Shown: positions 49,750 to 60,583, numbered from the stretch's first letter. The stretch: DNA of 64,000 nt from RUG13409 sp045546135 (GCA_045546135.1 JAZQCD010000023.1:1-64000), one strand, 5' to 3'. Made by a program: numbers and translations. The notes: generated by a model from the letters alone, not told the origin.

Positions 49750-52700
49750 ATGCCTCATGCCATAAAAGTGGGCAAGAAAGAACGTCAGACATTTTCAAAG
49801 ATCGATGCCGTACTGCCGATGCCGAACCTTATCTCCATTCAGAGAGATTCCTATGAATGGTTCATCAACGAAGGACTTGCAGAGGTTTTTGAAGACATCA
49901 GCCCCATCAGGGATTATGCTGACAATCTTGCTTTAGAATTTGTGGACCATTCCATCTCCAGCGAGACGAAGTACAGCCAGGAAGAGTGTAAGGAAAGAGA
50001 CGCTACATATGCGGCTCCTCTTAAGGTGCGTGTTCGCCTCATAAATCAGGAGACCGGCGAGGTAAAGGAACAGGAAGTCTTTATGGGAGATTTCCCCGTA
50101 ATGACCGAGAAGGGAACCTTTATCTACAACGGAGCCGAGAGAGCTGTAGTAACTCAGCTCGTTCGTTCCCCGGGCCCCTATTTTGACGTAAGTGTAGATA
50201 AATCAAATACCAAGCTTTTTGCTTCCACCATCATTCCTAACAGAGGAGCATGGCTTGAGTATGAAACAGATGCAGGCCTTTCACTGTCTGTTCGTGTAGA
50301 CAGGACAAGGAAACTCCCGATCACAGCTCTTTTAAGAGCCCTTTCCTACAGATCCGTAGATGAAAAGGTCGATTCCGAAAGACGCAAGAATCCGGGAGCA
50401 AGTGAAGAGGATCTTCGCAAGAAGGTCAGAAGGTACGGTGAATTCAGAACTTCCGTTGCAGAGGAGTTCTATGAGGGGACCAACGCTGAGATACTCAAAG
50501 TATTCGGAGGCGACGATCGTCTTGCTCTTACTCTTGCAAAGGACAATACTCACAACTTTGACGAAGGCCTGAAGGAAATATACAGAAAATTAAGACCCGG
50601 CGAGCCGGCAACGTTCGAAAGCTCTTACGATCTTATCGAAGCGCTGTTTTTCGATGCAAAGCGTTATGACCTGGCAAAGGTGGGCCGTTACAAATACAAC
50701 AAGAAACTCGGCATTCGCGATCGTCTCGCAGGATGCAGACTTGCGCAGGATGTCTTTGATCCAAACACCGGAGAACTCGTAGCGGAAGCCGGAAAGCTCA
50801 TCGACAGAGAAGAAGCTCTCGCCATCCAGAACAGCGGTGTCGAATATGTTTTCGTAGAGAGCAAGGTCACAGAAGGAAAGTCCGTCAAGGTCATAGGAAA
50901 CAACTTCGTAGAACTCAAGCTCTACGTGGACTTTGATCCTGAAGAATACAGACTTCCTGACACAGTCTTCTTCCCTGCATTCAGGGCATTAAGAGACAGC
51001 TACCTCGAGATAGAACCTGCGCTTCCAAAGAAAGCATCCAAGGAAAAGAAGGATGAATACAACAAGAAGTTCGCAGAATATCTCTATGCTCACAAGAACG
51101 AGCTTTCTCCAAAGCACATCATATTTGATGATATCATCGCTTCCATAAGCTACTACTTCGGACTTACCGAAGGTATTGGCCAGACAGATGACATAGACCA
51201 CCTCGGAAACAGAAGACTCAGAACTGTAGGAGAACTTCTCCAGAACCAGTTCCGTATCGGTCTTGCAAGGATGGAGAGAGTCGTAAAGGAGAGAATGACA
51301 ATTCAGGATACAGAGGCTACTACACCTCAGAACCTGATCAACATCCGTCCTGTAACAGCTGCCATCAAGGAGTTCTTCGGTTCTTCCCAGCTGTCACAGT
51401 TCATGGACCAGACAAACCCTCTCGCAGAACTTACCCACAAGAGAAGACTTTCAGCTCTTGGTCCCGGCGGACTTTCAAGAGAAAGAGCCGGATTCGAAGT
51501 AAGAGATGTACACCATTCTCACTATGGACGTATGTGTCCTATAGAGACTCCTGAAGGTCCGAACATCGGACTTATCGGATCCCTTACCACTTACGGTGTT
51601 ATCAACAAGTACGGATTCATTGAGACTCCTTACAGAAAGGTATTAAAGCCAACAGGCGTAGTTACCAAGGAGATAGATTACCTCGTAGCTGATGAAGAAG
51701 AGCATATGATCATAGCTCAGGCGAACGAGCCTCTCGATGAGGATGGAAAGTTCATCAACTCAAAGGTCCTCGCAAGAGGAGAACAGGGCGAGATCGACCT
51801 CTATCCAAGAGAAGCAGTCGACTACATGGACGTTTCTCCAAGGCAGGTAGTTTCCATCGCTACTGCTATGATCCCGTTCCTTGAGAACGACGACGCAAAC
51901 CGTGCTCTCATGGGATCAAACATGCAGCGTCAGGCAGTACCTCTCCTTGTTTCAGAAGCACCTTTCGTAGGAACAGGCGTAGAGTATGACGCAGCAAGAG
52001 ACTCAGGCGTATGCGTACTTGCAAAGAACGCAGGCGTTGTCGAGTTCGTAGATGCTACAAGGATCGTCATCAGAACGGACGACGGTTTCAAGGATGAATA
52101 CAAACTCCTTAAATACAAGCGCTCCAATCAGGGCACATGTATCAACCAGAAGCCTATAGTTGCTCATGGTGAGAGGATAGAAGAAGGCGAAGTCATCGCA
52201 GACGGTCCGTGCACGGATATGGGCGAGATATCCCTTGGAAAGAACCTCCTCATCGGTTTCATGACCTGGGAAGGTTACAACTACGAGGACGCTATCATCC
52301 TCAATGAGAAACTCATCATGGACGATGTCCTTACATCTATCCATATAGAAGAATACGAATCAGAGTCAAGAGATACTAAACTCGGACCCGAAGAGATCAC
52401 AAGAGATATCCCGAACGTAAGCGAAGATGCTCTTAAGGATCTTGACGAAGAAGGTATCATCAGGATCGGCGCAGAAGTCGATTCTACAGATATACTTGTA
52501 GGTAAAGTTACTCCAAAGGGAGAAACAGAACTTACACCTGAAGAAAGGCTCCTTCGCGCTATATTCGGAGAAAAAGCAAGAGAAGTACGTGATACTTCCT
52601 TAAGAGTTCCTCACGGCGAGACAGGTATCGTTGTAGATATCAAGGTCTTCACAAGAGAGAACGGCGATGAGCTGGCTCCCGGAGTCAACAAGCTTGTCAG

Positions 52701-53640
52701 AGTATATATAGCGACAAAGAGAAAGATACAGGTCGGAGACAAGATGGCAGGACGTCACGGAAACAAGGGCGTTATTTCCAGGGTCAACCCTGTAGAAGAC
52801 ATGCCGTTCCTCGAAGACGGTACACCTCTTCAGGTCATGCTCAACCCACTGGGCGTTCCTTCTCGTATGAACATAGGTCAGGTCCTTGAGGTACACCTTG
52901 GACTCGCAGCATCCAAGAAAGGATGGTATGTATCCACTCCTGTATTCGACGGAGCAAAGGAGAGCGACATCAGAGAGCTCCTCAAGGAAGAAGGACTTCC
53001 TGAGTCCGGAAAACTCATGCTTCGTGACGGACGTACAGGCGACTATTTCGATAAGCCTGTAACCGTAGGATACATGTACATGCTCAAGCTCCACCATCTG
53101 GTAGACGACAAGATCCACGCCAGATCCACAGGTCCGTACTCCCTCGTTACGCAGCAGCCTCTGGGCGGAAAAGCTCAGTTCGGCGGACAGCGTTTCGGAG
53201 AGATGGAAGTATGGGCCCTCGAGGCATACGGCGCAGCATATACTCTTCAGGAAATATTGACTGTCAAGTCTGACGATGTCATAGGAAGAGTTAAGACCTA
53301 TGAAGCTATCGTAAAGGATGAGAACATTCCGGAACCGGGCATCCCCGAATCCTTCAAGGTCCTCATCAAGGAAATGCAGTCTCTTGCTCTTGATGTCAAG
53401 GTACTCGATGAGAACGATCAGGAGATCGAACTCAAGGATACTTCCGAACTTGACGGCGCTACAAGCTTCAACGCCATAGAGTTTGAAGACAGAAGAGGCA
53501 GCGCTGATGATTTCTTCGGAGATGATTCAGGCTTCGGACTGGTATCAGCGGAAGGCGAGGAACTGGATTCCTACACAGATCCGCTTTATGACATAAACGA
53601 GGGTGAAGAGGAAGAAGATTTCCCGGGAGAAGACAGATAA
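49750..53640 (+). CDS. rpoB: RNA polymerase subunit beta
   Basis: 1296 residues. RPVTAAIKEFFGSSQLSQFMDQTNPLAELTHKRRLSALGPGGL covers the rifampicin pocket with the wild-type residues. GYNYEDAIILNEKL, KMAGRHGNKGV and QPLGGKAQFGGQRFGEMEVWALEAYGA are conserved active-site and clamp motifs. The C-terminus is acidic (EGEEEEDFPGEDR), as in other Clostridia. AAGGAGGG precedes the ATG. Confidence 0.98.
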   Translation: MPHAIKVGKKERQTFSKIDAVLPMPNLISIQRDSYEWFINEGLAEVFEDISPIRDYADNLALEFVDHSISSETKYSQEECKERDATYAAPLKVRVRLINQETGEVKEQEVFMGDFPVMTEKGTFIYNGAERAVVTQLVRSPGPYFDVSVDKSNTKLFASTIIPNRGAWLEYETDAGLSLSVRVDRTRKLPITALLRALSYRSVDEKVDSERRKNPGASEEDLRKKVRRYGEFRTSVAEEFYEGTNAEILKVFGGDDRLALTLAKDNTHNFDEGLKEIYRKLRPGEPATFESSYDLIEALFFDAKRYDLAKVGRYKYNKKLGIRDRLAGCRLAQDVFDPNTGELVAEAGKLIDREEALAIQNSGVEYVFVESKVTEGKSVKVIGNNFVELKLYVDFDPEEYRLPDTVFFPAFRALRDSYLEIEPALPKKASKEKKDEYNKKFAEYLYAHKNELSPKHIIFDDIIASISYYFGLTEGIGQTDDIDHLGNRRLRTVGELLQNQFRIGLARMERVVKERMTIQDTEATTPQNLINIRPVTAAIKEFFGSSQLSQFMDQTNPLAELTHKRRLSALGPGGLSRERAGFEVRDVHHSHYGRMCPIETPEGPNIGLIGSLTTYGVINKYGFIETPYRKVLKPTGVVTKEIDYLVADEEEHMIIAQANEPLDEDGKFINSKVLARGEQGEIDLYPREAVDYMDVSPRQVVSIATAMIPFLENDDANRALMGSNMQRQAVPLLVSEAPFVGTGVEYDAARDSGVCVLAKNAGVVEFVDATRIVIRTDDGFKDEYKLLKYKRSNQGTCINQKPIVAHGERIEEGEVIADGPCTDMGEISLGKNLLIGFMTWEGYNYEDAIILNEKLIMDDVLTSIHIEEYESESRDTKLGPEEITRDIPNVSEDALKDLDEEGIIRIGAEVDSTDILVGKVTPKGETELTPEERLLRAIFGEKAREVRDTSLRVPHGETGIVVDIKVFTRENGDELAPGVNKLVRVYIATKRKIQVGDKMAGRHGNKGVISRVNPVEDMPFLEDGTPLQVMLNPLGVPSRMNIGQVLEVHLGLAASKKGWYVSTPVFDGAKESDIRELLKEEGLPESGKLMLRDGRTGDYFDKPVTVGYMYMLKLHHLVDDKIHARSTGPYSLVTQQPLGGKAQFGGQRFGEMEVWALEAYGAAYTLQEILTVKSDDVIGRVKTYEAIVKDENIPEPGIPESFKVLIKEMQSLALDVKVLDENDQEIELKDTSELDGATSFNAIEFEDRRGSADDFFGDDSGFGLVSAEGEELDSYTDPLYDINEGEEEEDFPGEDR

Positions 53641-53641
53641 T

Positions 53642-56600
53642 ATGGAATTGACCAACTTTGAATCACTGCAGATCGGACTTGCTTCCACAGAAAAGATCCT
53701 GTCCTGGTCTCACGGCGAAGTAACAAAGCCTGAGACCATCAACTACCGTACACTCAAACCGGAAAAGGACGGACTGTTCTGCGAAAGGATCTTCGGACCT
53801 ACAAAGGACTGGGAGTGCCACTGCGGTAAATACAAGAGAATACGTTACAAAGGTATAGTCTGCGATCGCTGCGGAGTAGAGATCACCAAGTCAAAGGTAA
53901 GAAGAGAGAGGATGGGACACATAGTCCTGGCCACTCCCGTATCCCATATCTGGTACTTCAAAGGCATCCCCAGCAGGATAGGACTTGTCCTTGATATGTC
54001 ACCAAGAACTCTGGAAAAGGTCCTCTACTTTGCAAACTATGTAGTTACAGACCCCGGCGATACGGATCTTCACTACATGGAAGTTCTGACAGAACAGCAA
54101 TACAGAGAGAAGAGAGAAGAATTCGGTAATGCTTTTAAAGCCGGAATGGGCGGAGAAGCAGTAAGAGAACTTCTCGCTGCCATAGATCTTGATGAACTGG
54201 CTTCCGATCTGAGAGTTCAGATGAGAGAAAGCCAGGGCCAGAAAAAGGTCAAGCTCGTAAGAAGACTCGAAGTCATAGAGGCTCTCAGAACTGCCGGAAA
54301 CCGTCCTGAATGGATGGTTCTCGAAGTAGTTCCTGTAATTCCTCCGGATCTTCGTCCTATGGTACAGCTTGACGGCGGCAGATTTGCTACATCAGACCTT
54401 AACGACCTTTACAGAAGGGTCATCAACAGAAACAACAGACTCAAGAAGCTCCTCGAGATCGGAGCTCCGGATATAATCGTCAGAAACGAAAAGAGAATGC
54501 TGCAGGAATCTGTAGACGCTCTTATCGACAACGGCAGAAGAGGCCGTTCTGTCACAGGACCGGGAGGAAGACCTCTCAAGTCCCTTTCCGATATGCTCAA
54601 AGGTAAGCAGGGAAGATTCCGTCAGAACCTCCTTGGTAAGCGTGTAGACTATTCCGGACGTTCCGTTATAGTCGTAGGACCGGAACTCAAGTTCTATCAG
54701 TGCGGACTTCCGAAGAAGATGGCCCTTGAGCTCTTCAAGCCCTTCATCATGAAGGAACTTGTAAAGAACGGACAGGCTCACAATATCAAGAGTGCAAAGA
54801 GAATGGTAGAAAAAGTACGTCCGGAAGTATGGGATGTCCTCGATTACATCATCAAGGATCACCCTGTTCTTCTCAACCGTGCTCCTACTCTTCACAGGCT
54901 CGGTATCCAGGCCTTTGAACCGGTACTCGTAGAAGGAAAGGCTATCAAGCTCCATCCTCTCGTATGTACACCATACAACGCTGACTTCGACGGAGACCAG
55001 ATGGCTGTTCACGTACCTCTTTCAGTAGAGGCTCAGGCAGAGGCAAGATTCCTCATGCTTTCCGTAAATAACCTTCTTGCACCAAAGGACGGATCTCCTA
55101 TCAATACTCCTACTCAGGACATGATACTCGGATCCTACTACCTGACACATCCGGGCAGCGACAAGAGAGATACTGCTCTTGAAAAGGGTGACGGCATGAT
55201 CTTCTGCGATGACGCAGAGATGATGATGGCATACCAGACCGGAAAGGTCGGTACCCACGCAAGAGTCAAGGTCTTAAGAAAGCTTGACGAAAACGATCCG
55301 GGACAGCTTGTCGAATCTACAGTCGGAAGGTTCATCTTCAATGAGGGTATTCCTCAGGACCTTGGTTTCGTAGACAGAAGCAAGGATAAATACAGTCTTG
55401 AGATAGACTTCCTCGTAAAGAAGGGAGACCTTACAAGGATCATAGACAAGTGCTTCAAGGCACATGGAAATACAGAGACAGCCGAAATGCTCGACCACAT
55501 CAAGAGCACCGGTTATCACTATTCCACTCAGGCTGCTACGACTATTTCAGTAAGCGACATGATCATGCCTGAAAACAAGCAGGAGATCATCGACAAGGCT
55601 CAGGCAGTCGTAGATAAATATGAAGCTGCATACAGACGCGGACTCATGAGCGATTCCGAAAGATATGAGAAAGTACTTCAGATCTGGCACAAGGCAACAG
55701 ATGATGTTGCAGATGCTCTTATGGATTCACTTCCTCATGACAACAATCTGTTCATCATGGCAGATTCCGGAGCTCGTGGTTCCAAGCAGCAGATCAAGCA
55801 GATAGGCGGTATGAGAGGTCTTATGGCTAACGCTACAGGTAAGACCATCGAGGTACCTATCACTGCAAACTTCAGAGAAGGACTTTCCATAATGGAATAC
55901 TTCCTTTCCTCTAACGGTGCTAGAAAGGGTCTTGCAGATACAGCTCTTCGTACAGCTGACTCCGGTTACCTTACAAGAAGGCTCGTAGATGTATCCCACA
56001 ACGCCATAATCCGTGAGGAAGACTGCGGCACCAACGAAGGTATCGAAGTAAGGGCCTTTGTTGAAGGAAAGGAAATGATCGAGCCTCTCAAGCTGAGAGT
56101 AGTCGGAAGAACAGCTCTAAACGATGTAGTAGATCCTAATACCGGAGCTGTCATCGTTGAATCAGGAGAAGAGATCTCCGACGCTCAGGCTCAGGCCATT
56201 GAAGATGCAGGCATTGAATCAGTCAGCATCAGATCGGTCATGACCTGCAAGTGCGAGACAGGCGTTTGCGCTAAGTGCTACGGCAGGAACCTGGCAACAG
56301 GAAGACACGTCAATATAGGCGAAGCAGTAGGTATCATCGCTGCTCAGTCCATAGGTGAGCCTGGTACTCAGCTTACAATGAGAACATTCCATACAGGAGG
56401 TGTTGCAGGAGGTTCCTCCGGAGACATCACTCAGGGTCTTCCTAGAGTCGAAGAACTTTTCGAAGCCAGAAAGCCAAAGGGACTTGCTGAGATCTGTGAA
56501 GAAGACGGAACAGTCATCTCCATCAGCACAAGGACAGATAATAAGACTGAAGTCTTAGTTCGCGGTGAGACAGAGAGAAAGTACATCATTCCTTACGGCG

Positions 56601-57316
56601 CAAGACTGAAAGTCGCTGAAGGCGATACAGTGAGCGCCGGAGAGGGCATCACACAAGGACCTTTAGATCCTCACGATATCATGAGGATAAAGGGCGTAGG
56701 CGGCGTATATCAGTACCTCCTCAAGGAAGTACAAAGAGTTTACAAGATGCAGGGTGTAGATATCTCCGATAAGCATATCGAAGTTATCGTAAGCCAGATG
56801 CTTTCAAAGTACAGAGTAGAAGATCCGGGAGATACGACACTTCTTCCGGGCGGACAGTACAGTCTCTTCGAAGTACAGAAAGCAAATGCAGCTCTCGAAG
56901 AGGGACAGCTTCCTGCAGAATCCGAAAGACTCCTTCTTGGTATCACCAAGGCAAGCCTTGCTACCACATCATTCCTTTCAGCAGCATCCTTCCAGGAGAC
57001 CACAAGGGTCCTGACAGACGCTGCCATCAAGGGAAAGACAGACAGGCTCCTCGGGCTTAAGGAGAACGTCATAATCGGTAAACTCATCCCTGCCGGAACA
57101 GGTATGAAACTTTACAGAAACGTCGACGTGGACTACGGTGCAAATACTGAGTTCATGGAAACATACAATCTGAAAGAAGAGATTCCTTCCTACGAAGCTG
57201 AAGCAGAGGATACATCAAATGATGATATGATGGATTCAGATGCTTACGAAGAGAATCTTGCGGCAGAAGCTTACGAAGCAGAAGTCCAGGGAATGGATAA
57301 CTACGACGAAGAGTAA
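53642..57316 (+). CDS. rpoC: RNA polymerase subunit beta prime
   Basis: 1224 residues from ATG 53642, one base after the rpoB stop; the frame is open further upstream, but MELTNFESLQIGLAS is the family start. The first zinc module is CHCGKYKRIRYKGIVCDRC. The catalytic loop is NADFDGDQMAVH near residue 446-457, and the second zinc module is CKCETGVCAKC. An acidic, methionine-containing tail ends the protein. Transcribed with rpoB. Confidence 0.97.
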   Translation: MELTNFESLQIGLASTEKILSWSHGEVTKPETINYRTLKPEKDGLFCERIFGPTKDWECHCGKYKRIRYKGIVCDRCGVEITKSKVRRERMGHIVLATPVSHIWYFKGIPSRIGLVLDMSPRTLEKVLYFANYVVTDPGDTDLHYMEVLTEQQYREKREEFGNAFKAGMGGEAVRELLAAIDLDELASDLRVQMRESQGQKKVKLVRRLEVIEALRTAGNRPEWMVLEVVPVIPPDLRPMVQLDGGRFATSDLNDLYRRVINRNNRLKKLLEIGAPDIIVRNEKRMLQESVDALIDNGRRGRSVTGPGGRPLKSLSDMLKGKQGRFRQNLLGKRVDYSGRSVIVVGPELKFYQCGLPKKMALELFKPFIMKELVKNGQAHNIKSAKRMVEKVRPEVWDVLDYIIKDHPVLLNRAPTLHRLGIQAFEPVLVEGKAIKLHPLVCTPYNADFDGDQMAVHVPLSVEAQAEARFLMLSVNNLLAPKDGSPINTPTQDMILGSYYLTHPGSDKRDTALEKGDGMIFCDDAEMMMAYQTGKVGTHARVKVLRKLDENDPGQLVESTVGRFIFNEGIPQDLGFVDRSKDKYSLEIDFLVKKGDLTRIIDKCFKAHGNTETAEMLDHIKSTGYHYSTQAATTISVSDMIMPENKQEIIDKAQAVVDKYEAAYRRGLMSDSERYEKVLQIWHKATDDVADALMDSLPHDNNLFIMADSGARGSKQQIKQIGGMRGLMANATGKTIEVPITANFREGLSIMEYFLSSNGARKGLADTALRTADSGYLTRRLVDVSHNAIIREEDCGTNEGIEVRAFVEGKEMIEPLKLRVVGRTALNDVVDPNTGAVIVESGEEISDAQAQAIEDAGIESVSIRSVMTCKCETGVCAKCYGRNLATGRHVNIGEAVGIIAAQSIGEPGTQLTMRTFHTGGVAGGSSGDITQGLPRVEELFEARKPKGLAEICEEDGTVISISTRTDNKTEVLVRGETERKYIIPYGARLKVAEGDTVSAGEGITQGPLDPHDIMRIKGVGGVYQYLLKEVQRVYKMQGVDISDKHIEVIVSQMLSKYRVEDPGDTTLLPGGQYSLFEVQKANAALEEGQLPAESERLLLGITKASLATTSFLSAASFQETTRVLTDAAIKGKTDRLLGLKENVIIGKLIPAGTGMKLYRNVDVDYGANTEFMETYNLKEEIPSYEAEAEDTSNDDMMDSDAYEENLAAEAYEAEVQGMDNYDEE

Positions 57317-57323
57317 ATTTAGA

Positions 57324-57362
57324 TTGACACAAACAGGGGCAATATGATATATTGCTCCTGTT
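57324..57362 (+). promoter_or_regulatory. Promoter embedded in a hairpin between rpoC and rpsL
   Basis: TTGACA (57324-57329) and TATATT (57348-57353, preceded by TGA as in an extended -10) are spaced by 18 bases. The same DNA holds a 14-bp inverted repeat (57332-57362, core CAGGGGCAATAT/ATATTGCTCCTG) followed by TTGCGCTATATTTTTG, which looks like a weak rpoC terminator. Promoter and terminator thus overlap. Confidence 0.65.
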
Positions 57363-57440
57363 GCGCTATATTTTTGTGTGTCTATTTTAGAGTGCACAAA
57401 AAATATGGGTGTATATATTTTGAAGAAAGGAGAAAGTTTA

Positions 57441-57863
57441 ATGCCAACCATCAACCAATTGGTTAGACAGGGAAGGACCCAGGCCGAGTACAAGAGCAAT
57501 TCTCCGGCACTTTTAAAGGGTATGAACTCACTGAAGAGAGTATCAACAGATCAGAACTCCCCTCAGAAGCGCGGTGTATGCACATCCGTTAAGACTGTTA
57601 CCCCTAAGAAGCCGAATTCTGCACTTCGTAAAGTAGCTCGTGTACGTTTAACAAACGGACTCGAAGTAACTGCTTATATCCCGGGCGAAGGTCATAACCT
57701 CCAGGAGCACAGTGTTGTTCTTATCAGAGGCGGACGTGTTAAGGATCTGCCTGGTGTAAGATACCACATCGTAAGAGGTACTCTTGATACAGCCGGCGTT
57801 GCAAACCGCGGACAGGCCAGATCAAAGTACGGTGCTAAGAGACCTAAAGCAAAGAAAAAGTAA
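57441..57863 (+). CDS. rpsL: 30S ribosomal protein S12
   Basis: 140 residues from MPTINQLVRQGR, the universal start, with AAAGGAG eight bases upstream; the frame is open further 5' but that part is leader. TPKKPNSALRKVARVRLTNG contains the lysine equivalent to K43 of the streptomycin-sensitive form (wild type), and HNLQEHSVVLIRGGRVKDLPGVRYH is standard. S12 guards decoding accuracy. Confidence 0.97.
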   Translation: MPTINQLVRQGRTQAEYKSNSPALLKGMNSLKRVSTDQNSPQKRGVCTSVKTVTPKKPNSALRKVARVRLTNGLEVTAYIPGEGHNLQEHSVVLIRGGRVKDLPGVRYHIVRGTLDTAGVANRGQARSKYGAKRPKAKKK

Positions 57864-57997
57864 GGTCAAAAAAAGAAGTTATAACTGAAACAATCGGGAT
57901 CAAAGGGCCCATTAATATATAGATATGGGCGCCGCAGTATTTACGAATGATACTGAGTACCGATGAATTGTTCCAAATGAACAAGGAGGGAATTGAA

Positions 57998-58468
57998 GTG
58001 CCTAGAAGAGGTAACACACCGAAGCGCGAAGTTCTTCCGGATCCTGTATATGGCAATGTTGTTGTTGCAAAACTCATCAACAGCATCATGCTTGACGGAA
58101 AGAAAGGCGTAGCACAGAAGATAGTCTACGATGCTTTCGACCAGATCAAAGAGACTACCGGAAACGAACCACTCGAAGTCTTCGAAAAAGCAATGGCCAA
58201 CATCATGCCTCAGGTAGAGGTAAAGGCCAGAAGGATCGGTGGTGCAAACTACCAGGTCCCAATCGAAGTAAGACCGGAAAGACGTCAGACACTTGGTCTT
58301 AGATGGCTTACACAGTATACAAGAGCAAGATCCGAAAGAACAATGTCTGAAAGACTTGCAAAAGAATTAATGGACGCTTCCAACGGGCTTGGCGCATCTG
58401 TCAAGAAGAAGGAAGACACACACAGAATGGCAGAAGCTAACAGAGCATTCGCTCACTATCGCTTCTAG
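57998..58468 (+). CDS. rpsG: 30S ribosomal protein S7
   Basis: 156 residues. The start is GTG at 57998 (VPRRGNTPKREVLPDPVYG): it lies seven bases after AAGGAGGG and matches the MPRRG start of other S7 proteins. A longer frame beginning at an upstream ATG would swallow the ribosome binding site. ARRIGGANYQVPIEVRPERRQTLGLRW is conserved. S7 nucleates the head of the small subunit. Confidence 0.95.
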   Translation: MPRRGNTPKREVLPDPVYGNVVVAKLINSIMLDGKKGVAQKIVYDAFDQIKETTGNEPLEVFEKAMANIMPQVEVKARRIGGANYQVPIEVRPERRQTLGLRWLTQYTRARSERTMSERLAKELMDASNGLGASVKKKEDTHRMAEANRAFAHYRF

Positions 58469-58480
58469 TAAGAGGAAAAG

Positions 58481-60544
58481 ATGCCAAGACAATTTACACT
58501 CGAAAATACTAGAAATATCGGTATCATGGCTCACATCGACGCCGGTAAGACTACTACGACTGAGCGTATCCTTTTCTACACCGGAAAGACCCATAAGATC
58601 GGCGAGACCCACGACGGTACCGCTACTATGGACTGGATGGAGCAGGAACAAGAGCGTGGTATCACCATAACCTCTGCAGCTACCACATGCCAGTGGAAAA
58701 ATACAAGGATCAACATCATCGACACACCGGGTCACGTAGACTTTACCGTTGAGGTAGAAAGATCTCTTCGTGTCCTGGACGGTGCTGTCACGGTTCTTTG
58801 CGCAAAGGGCGGAGTAGAGCCCCAGTCAGAGACAGTATGGAGACAGGCTGAAAAGTACGGAGTCCCAAGAATGATATTCATCAACAAGATGGATATCATG
58901 GGAGCTAACTTCTTCCATGTTCTCGATATGATCAAGGACAGGCTCCACGCTCCTGCAATACCGGTGCAGCTGCCGATCGGCGCTGAAGCCGATTTCAAAG
59001 GTGAGATAGATCTTATCAAAATGAAGGCTGAGATCTACGAAGATGACCTTGGTACGGTCATCGACGAATTCGACATTCCTGCAGATATGATGGATCAGGC
59101 AAGCGAATACAGGGACAAACTCCTTGAGTTCGTAGCAGGTTCTGACGAGGACCTTATGATGAAATATCTCGAGGGTGAAGAGATCACTGAAAGTGAGATC
59201 AAAAAAGCCTTAAGGAAAATGACCATCGCAGGTGAAGCAGTCCCTGTACTTTGCGGATCCGCATACAAGAACAAGGGCGTTCAGCTCCTTCTTGACGGTA
59301 TAGTAGATTATATGCCGTCTCCTGTGGACATTCCTGCTATAAAGGGATTCGTACCCAAGACTGAAAAAGAAGAAGAAAGACATTCAAGCGATACAGAGCC
59401 GTTTTCTGCTCTTGCATTCAAGATCATGACAGACCCCTTTGTAGGAAAGCTTGCTTTCTTCAGAGTCTATTCAGGAACTCTTGAGTCCGGTTCTTACGTA
59501 TTCAACTCCGTAAAAGGGAAAAAGGAGCGTATGGGCCGTATCCTTCAGATGCATGCAAACCACAGAGAAGAGATCGATGCAGTCTATGCCGGTGATATCG
59601 CTGCGGCAGTAGGTCTTAAGGACACTACTACCGGTGATACTCTCTGCGATGAGAAACATCCTATCATATTGGAATCCATGGAATTCCCGGATCCTGTAAT
59701 CCAGATAGCCATCGAACCAAAGACCAAGGCCGGTCTTGAAAAGATGGGTATAGCTCTTGCAAAACTTGCAGAGGAAGACCCGACATTCAAGACTTATACA
59801 GACCCTGATACAGGTCAGACTATCATCGCAGGAATGGGAGAACTCCATCTGGAGATCATAGTCGACAGACTTCTTCGGGAGTTCAAGGTCGAAGCTAATG
59901 TAGGTAAGCCTCAGGTATCCTACAAGGAGACCATCACCAAAGAAGCAGTTGAAGAAAACAGATATGTCAAGCAGTCCGGCGGACACGGCCAGTACGGTCA
60001 TGTCAAGATCCGCATCTACCCAAGAGAAGCAGGTTCCGGTTACGAGTTCGTCAACAAGATCGTCGGCGGTGTCATTCCTAAGGAATACATACCGAAGATC
60101 GACGAAGGTATCCAGGAAGCAATGCAGAACGGACCTCTTGCAGGTTATCAGGTGGTAGATATGGGCGTCGAACTCTTCGACGGATCCTATCACGAAGTAG
60201 ACTCCTCTGAAATGGCATACAAGATCGCTGCATCTATGGCCTTCAGAGAAGCTGCAAAGAAGGCAGCACCCATACTTCTTGAGCCTATATTCAAAGTTGA
60301 AGTTACGGCTCCGGAAGAATATATGGGCGATGTCATAGGAGACTTAAGTTCAAGACGCGGACGCATCGAAGGAACAGATATGTTCAACGGCGCAGTCAGC
60401 GTGAGAGCTATGGTACCCCTTTCAGAAATGTTCGGATATGCAACAGACCTTCGTTCCAAGACCCAGGGCCGTGGAAATTATGTCATGCAGATGGATCATT
60501 TCGACAAACTGCCTGATTCTATGATAGATAAGATCAATAAGTAA
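58481..60544 (+). CDS. fusA: Elongation factor G
   Basis: 687 residues. G1 motif AHIDAGKTTTTER, G2 region RGITITSAAT, G3 DTPGHVDF, G4 NKMD and G5 GSAYKNKG are intact, followed by domains II-V in the normal order. EF-G translocates the ribosome. It follows rpsG by 12 bases with an AGAGGA site. Confidence 0.98.
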   Translation: MPRQFTLENTRNIGIMAHIDAGKTTTTERILFYTGKTHKIGETHDGTATMDWMEQEQERGITITSAATTCQWKNTRINIIDTPGHVDFTVEVERSLRVLDGAVTVLCAKGGVEPQSETVWRQAEKYGVPRMIFINKMDIMGANFFHVLDMIKDRLHAPAIPVQLPIGAEADFKGEIDLIKMKAEIYEDDLGTVIDEFDIPADMMDQASEYRDKLLEFVAGSDEDLMMKYLEGEEITESEIKKALRKMTIAGEAVPVLCGSAYKNKGVQLLLDGIVDYMPSPVDIPAIKGFVPKTEKEEERHSSDTEPFSALAFKIMTDPFVGKLAFFRVYSGTLESGSYVFNSVKGKKERMGRILQMHANHREEIDAVYAGDIAAAVGLKDTTTGDTLCDEKHPIILESMEFPDPVIQIAIEPKTKAGLEKMGIALAKLAEEDPTFKTYTDPDTGQTIIAGMGELHLEIIVDRLLREFKVEANVGKPQVSYKETITKEAVEENRYVKQSGGHGQYGHVKIRIYPREAGSGYEFVNKIVGGVIPKEYIPKIDEGIQEAMQNGPLAGYQVVDMGVELFDGSYHEVDSSEMAYKIAASMAFREAAKKAAPILLEPIFKVEVTAPEEYMGDVIGDLSSRRGRIEGTDMFNGAVSVRAMVPLSEMFGYATDLRSKTQGRGNYVMQMDHFDKLPDSMIDKINK

Positions 60545-60554
60545 ACAAATTCAC

Positions 60555-60583
60555 TTGAAAAGCTTTGAAATATATGCTTAAAT
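60555..60583 (+). promoter_or_regulatory. Possible tuf promoter
   Basis: TTGAAA (60555-60560) and TTAAAT (60578-60583, preceded by TGC) are spaced by 17 bases in the 104-base gap between fusA and tuf. Transcription from upstream probably continues as well. Confidence 0.4.

Noticed and set aside
57947..57997. Upstream ATG start for rpsG
   Set aside because: The added codons contain the AAGGAGGG site and do not match S7 proteins; GTG 57998 does.
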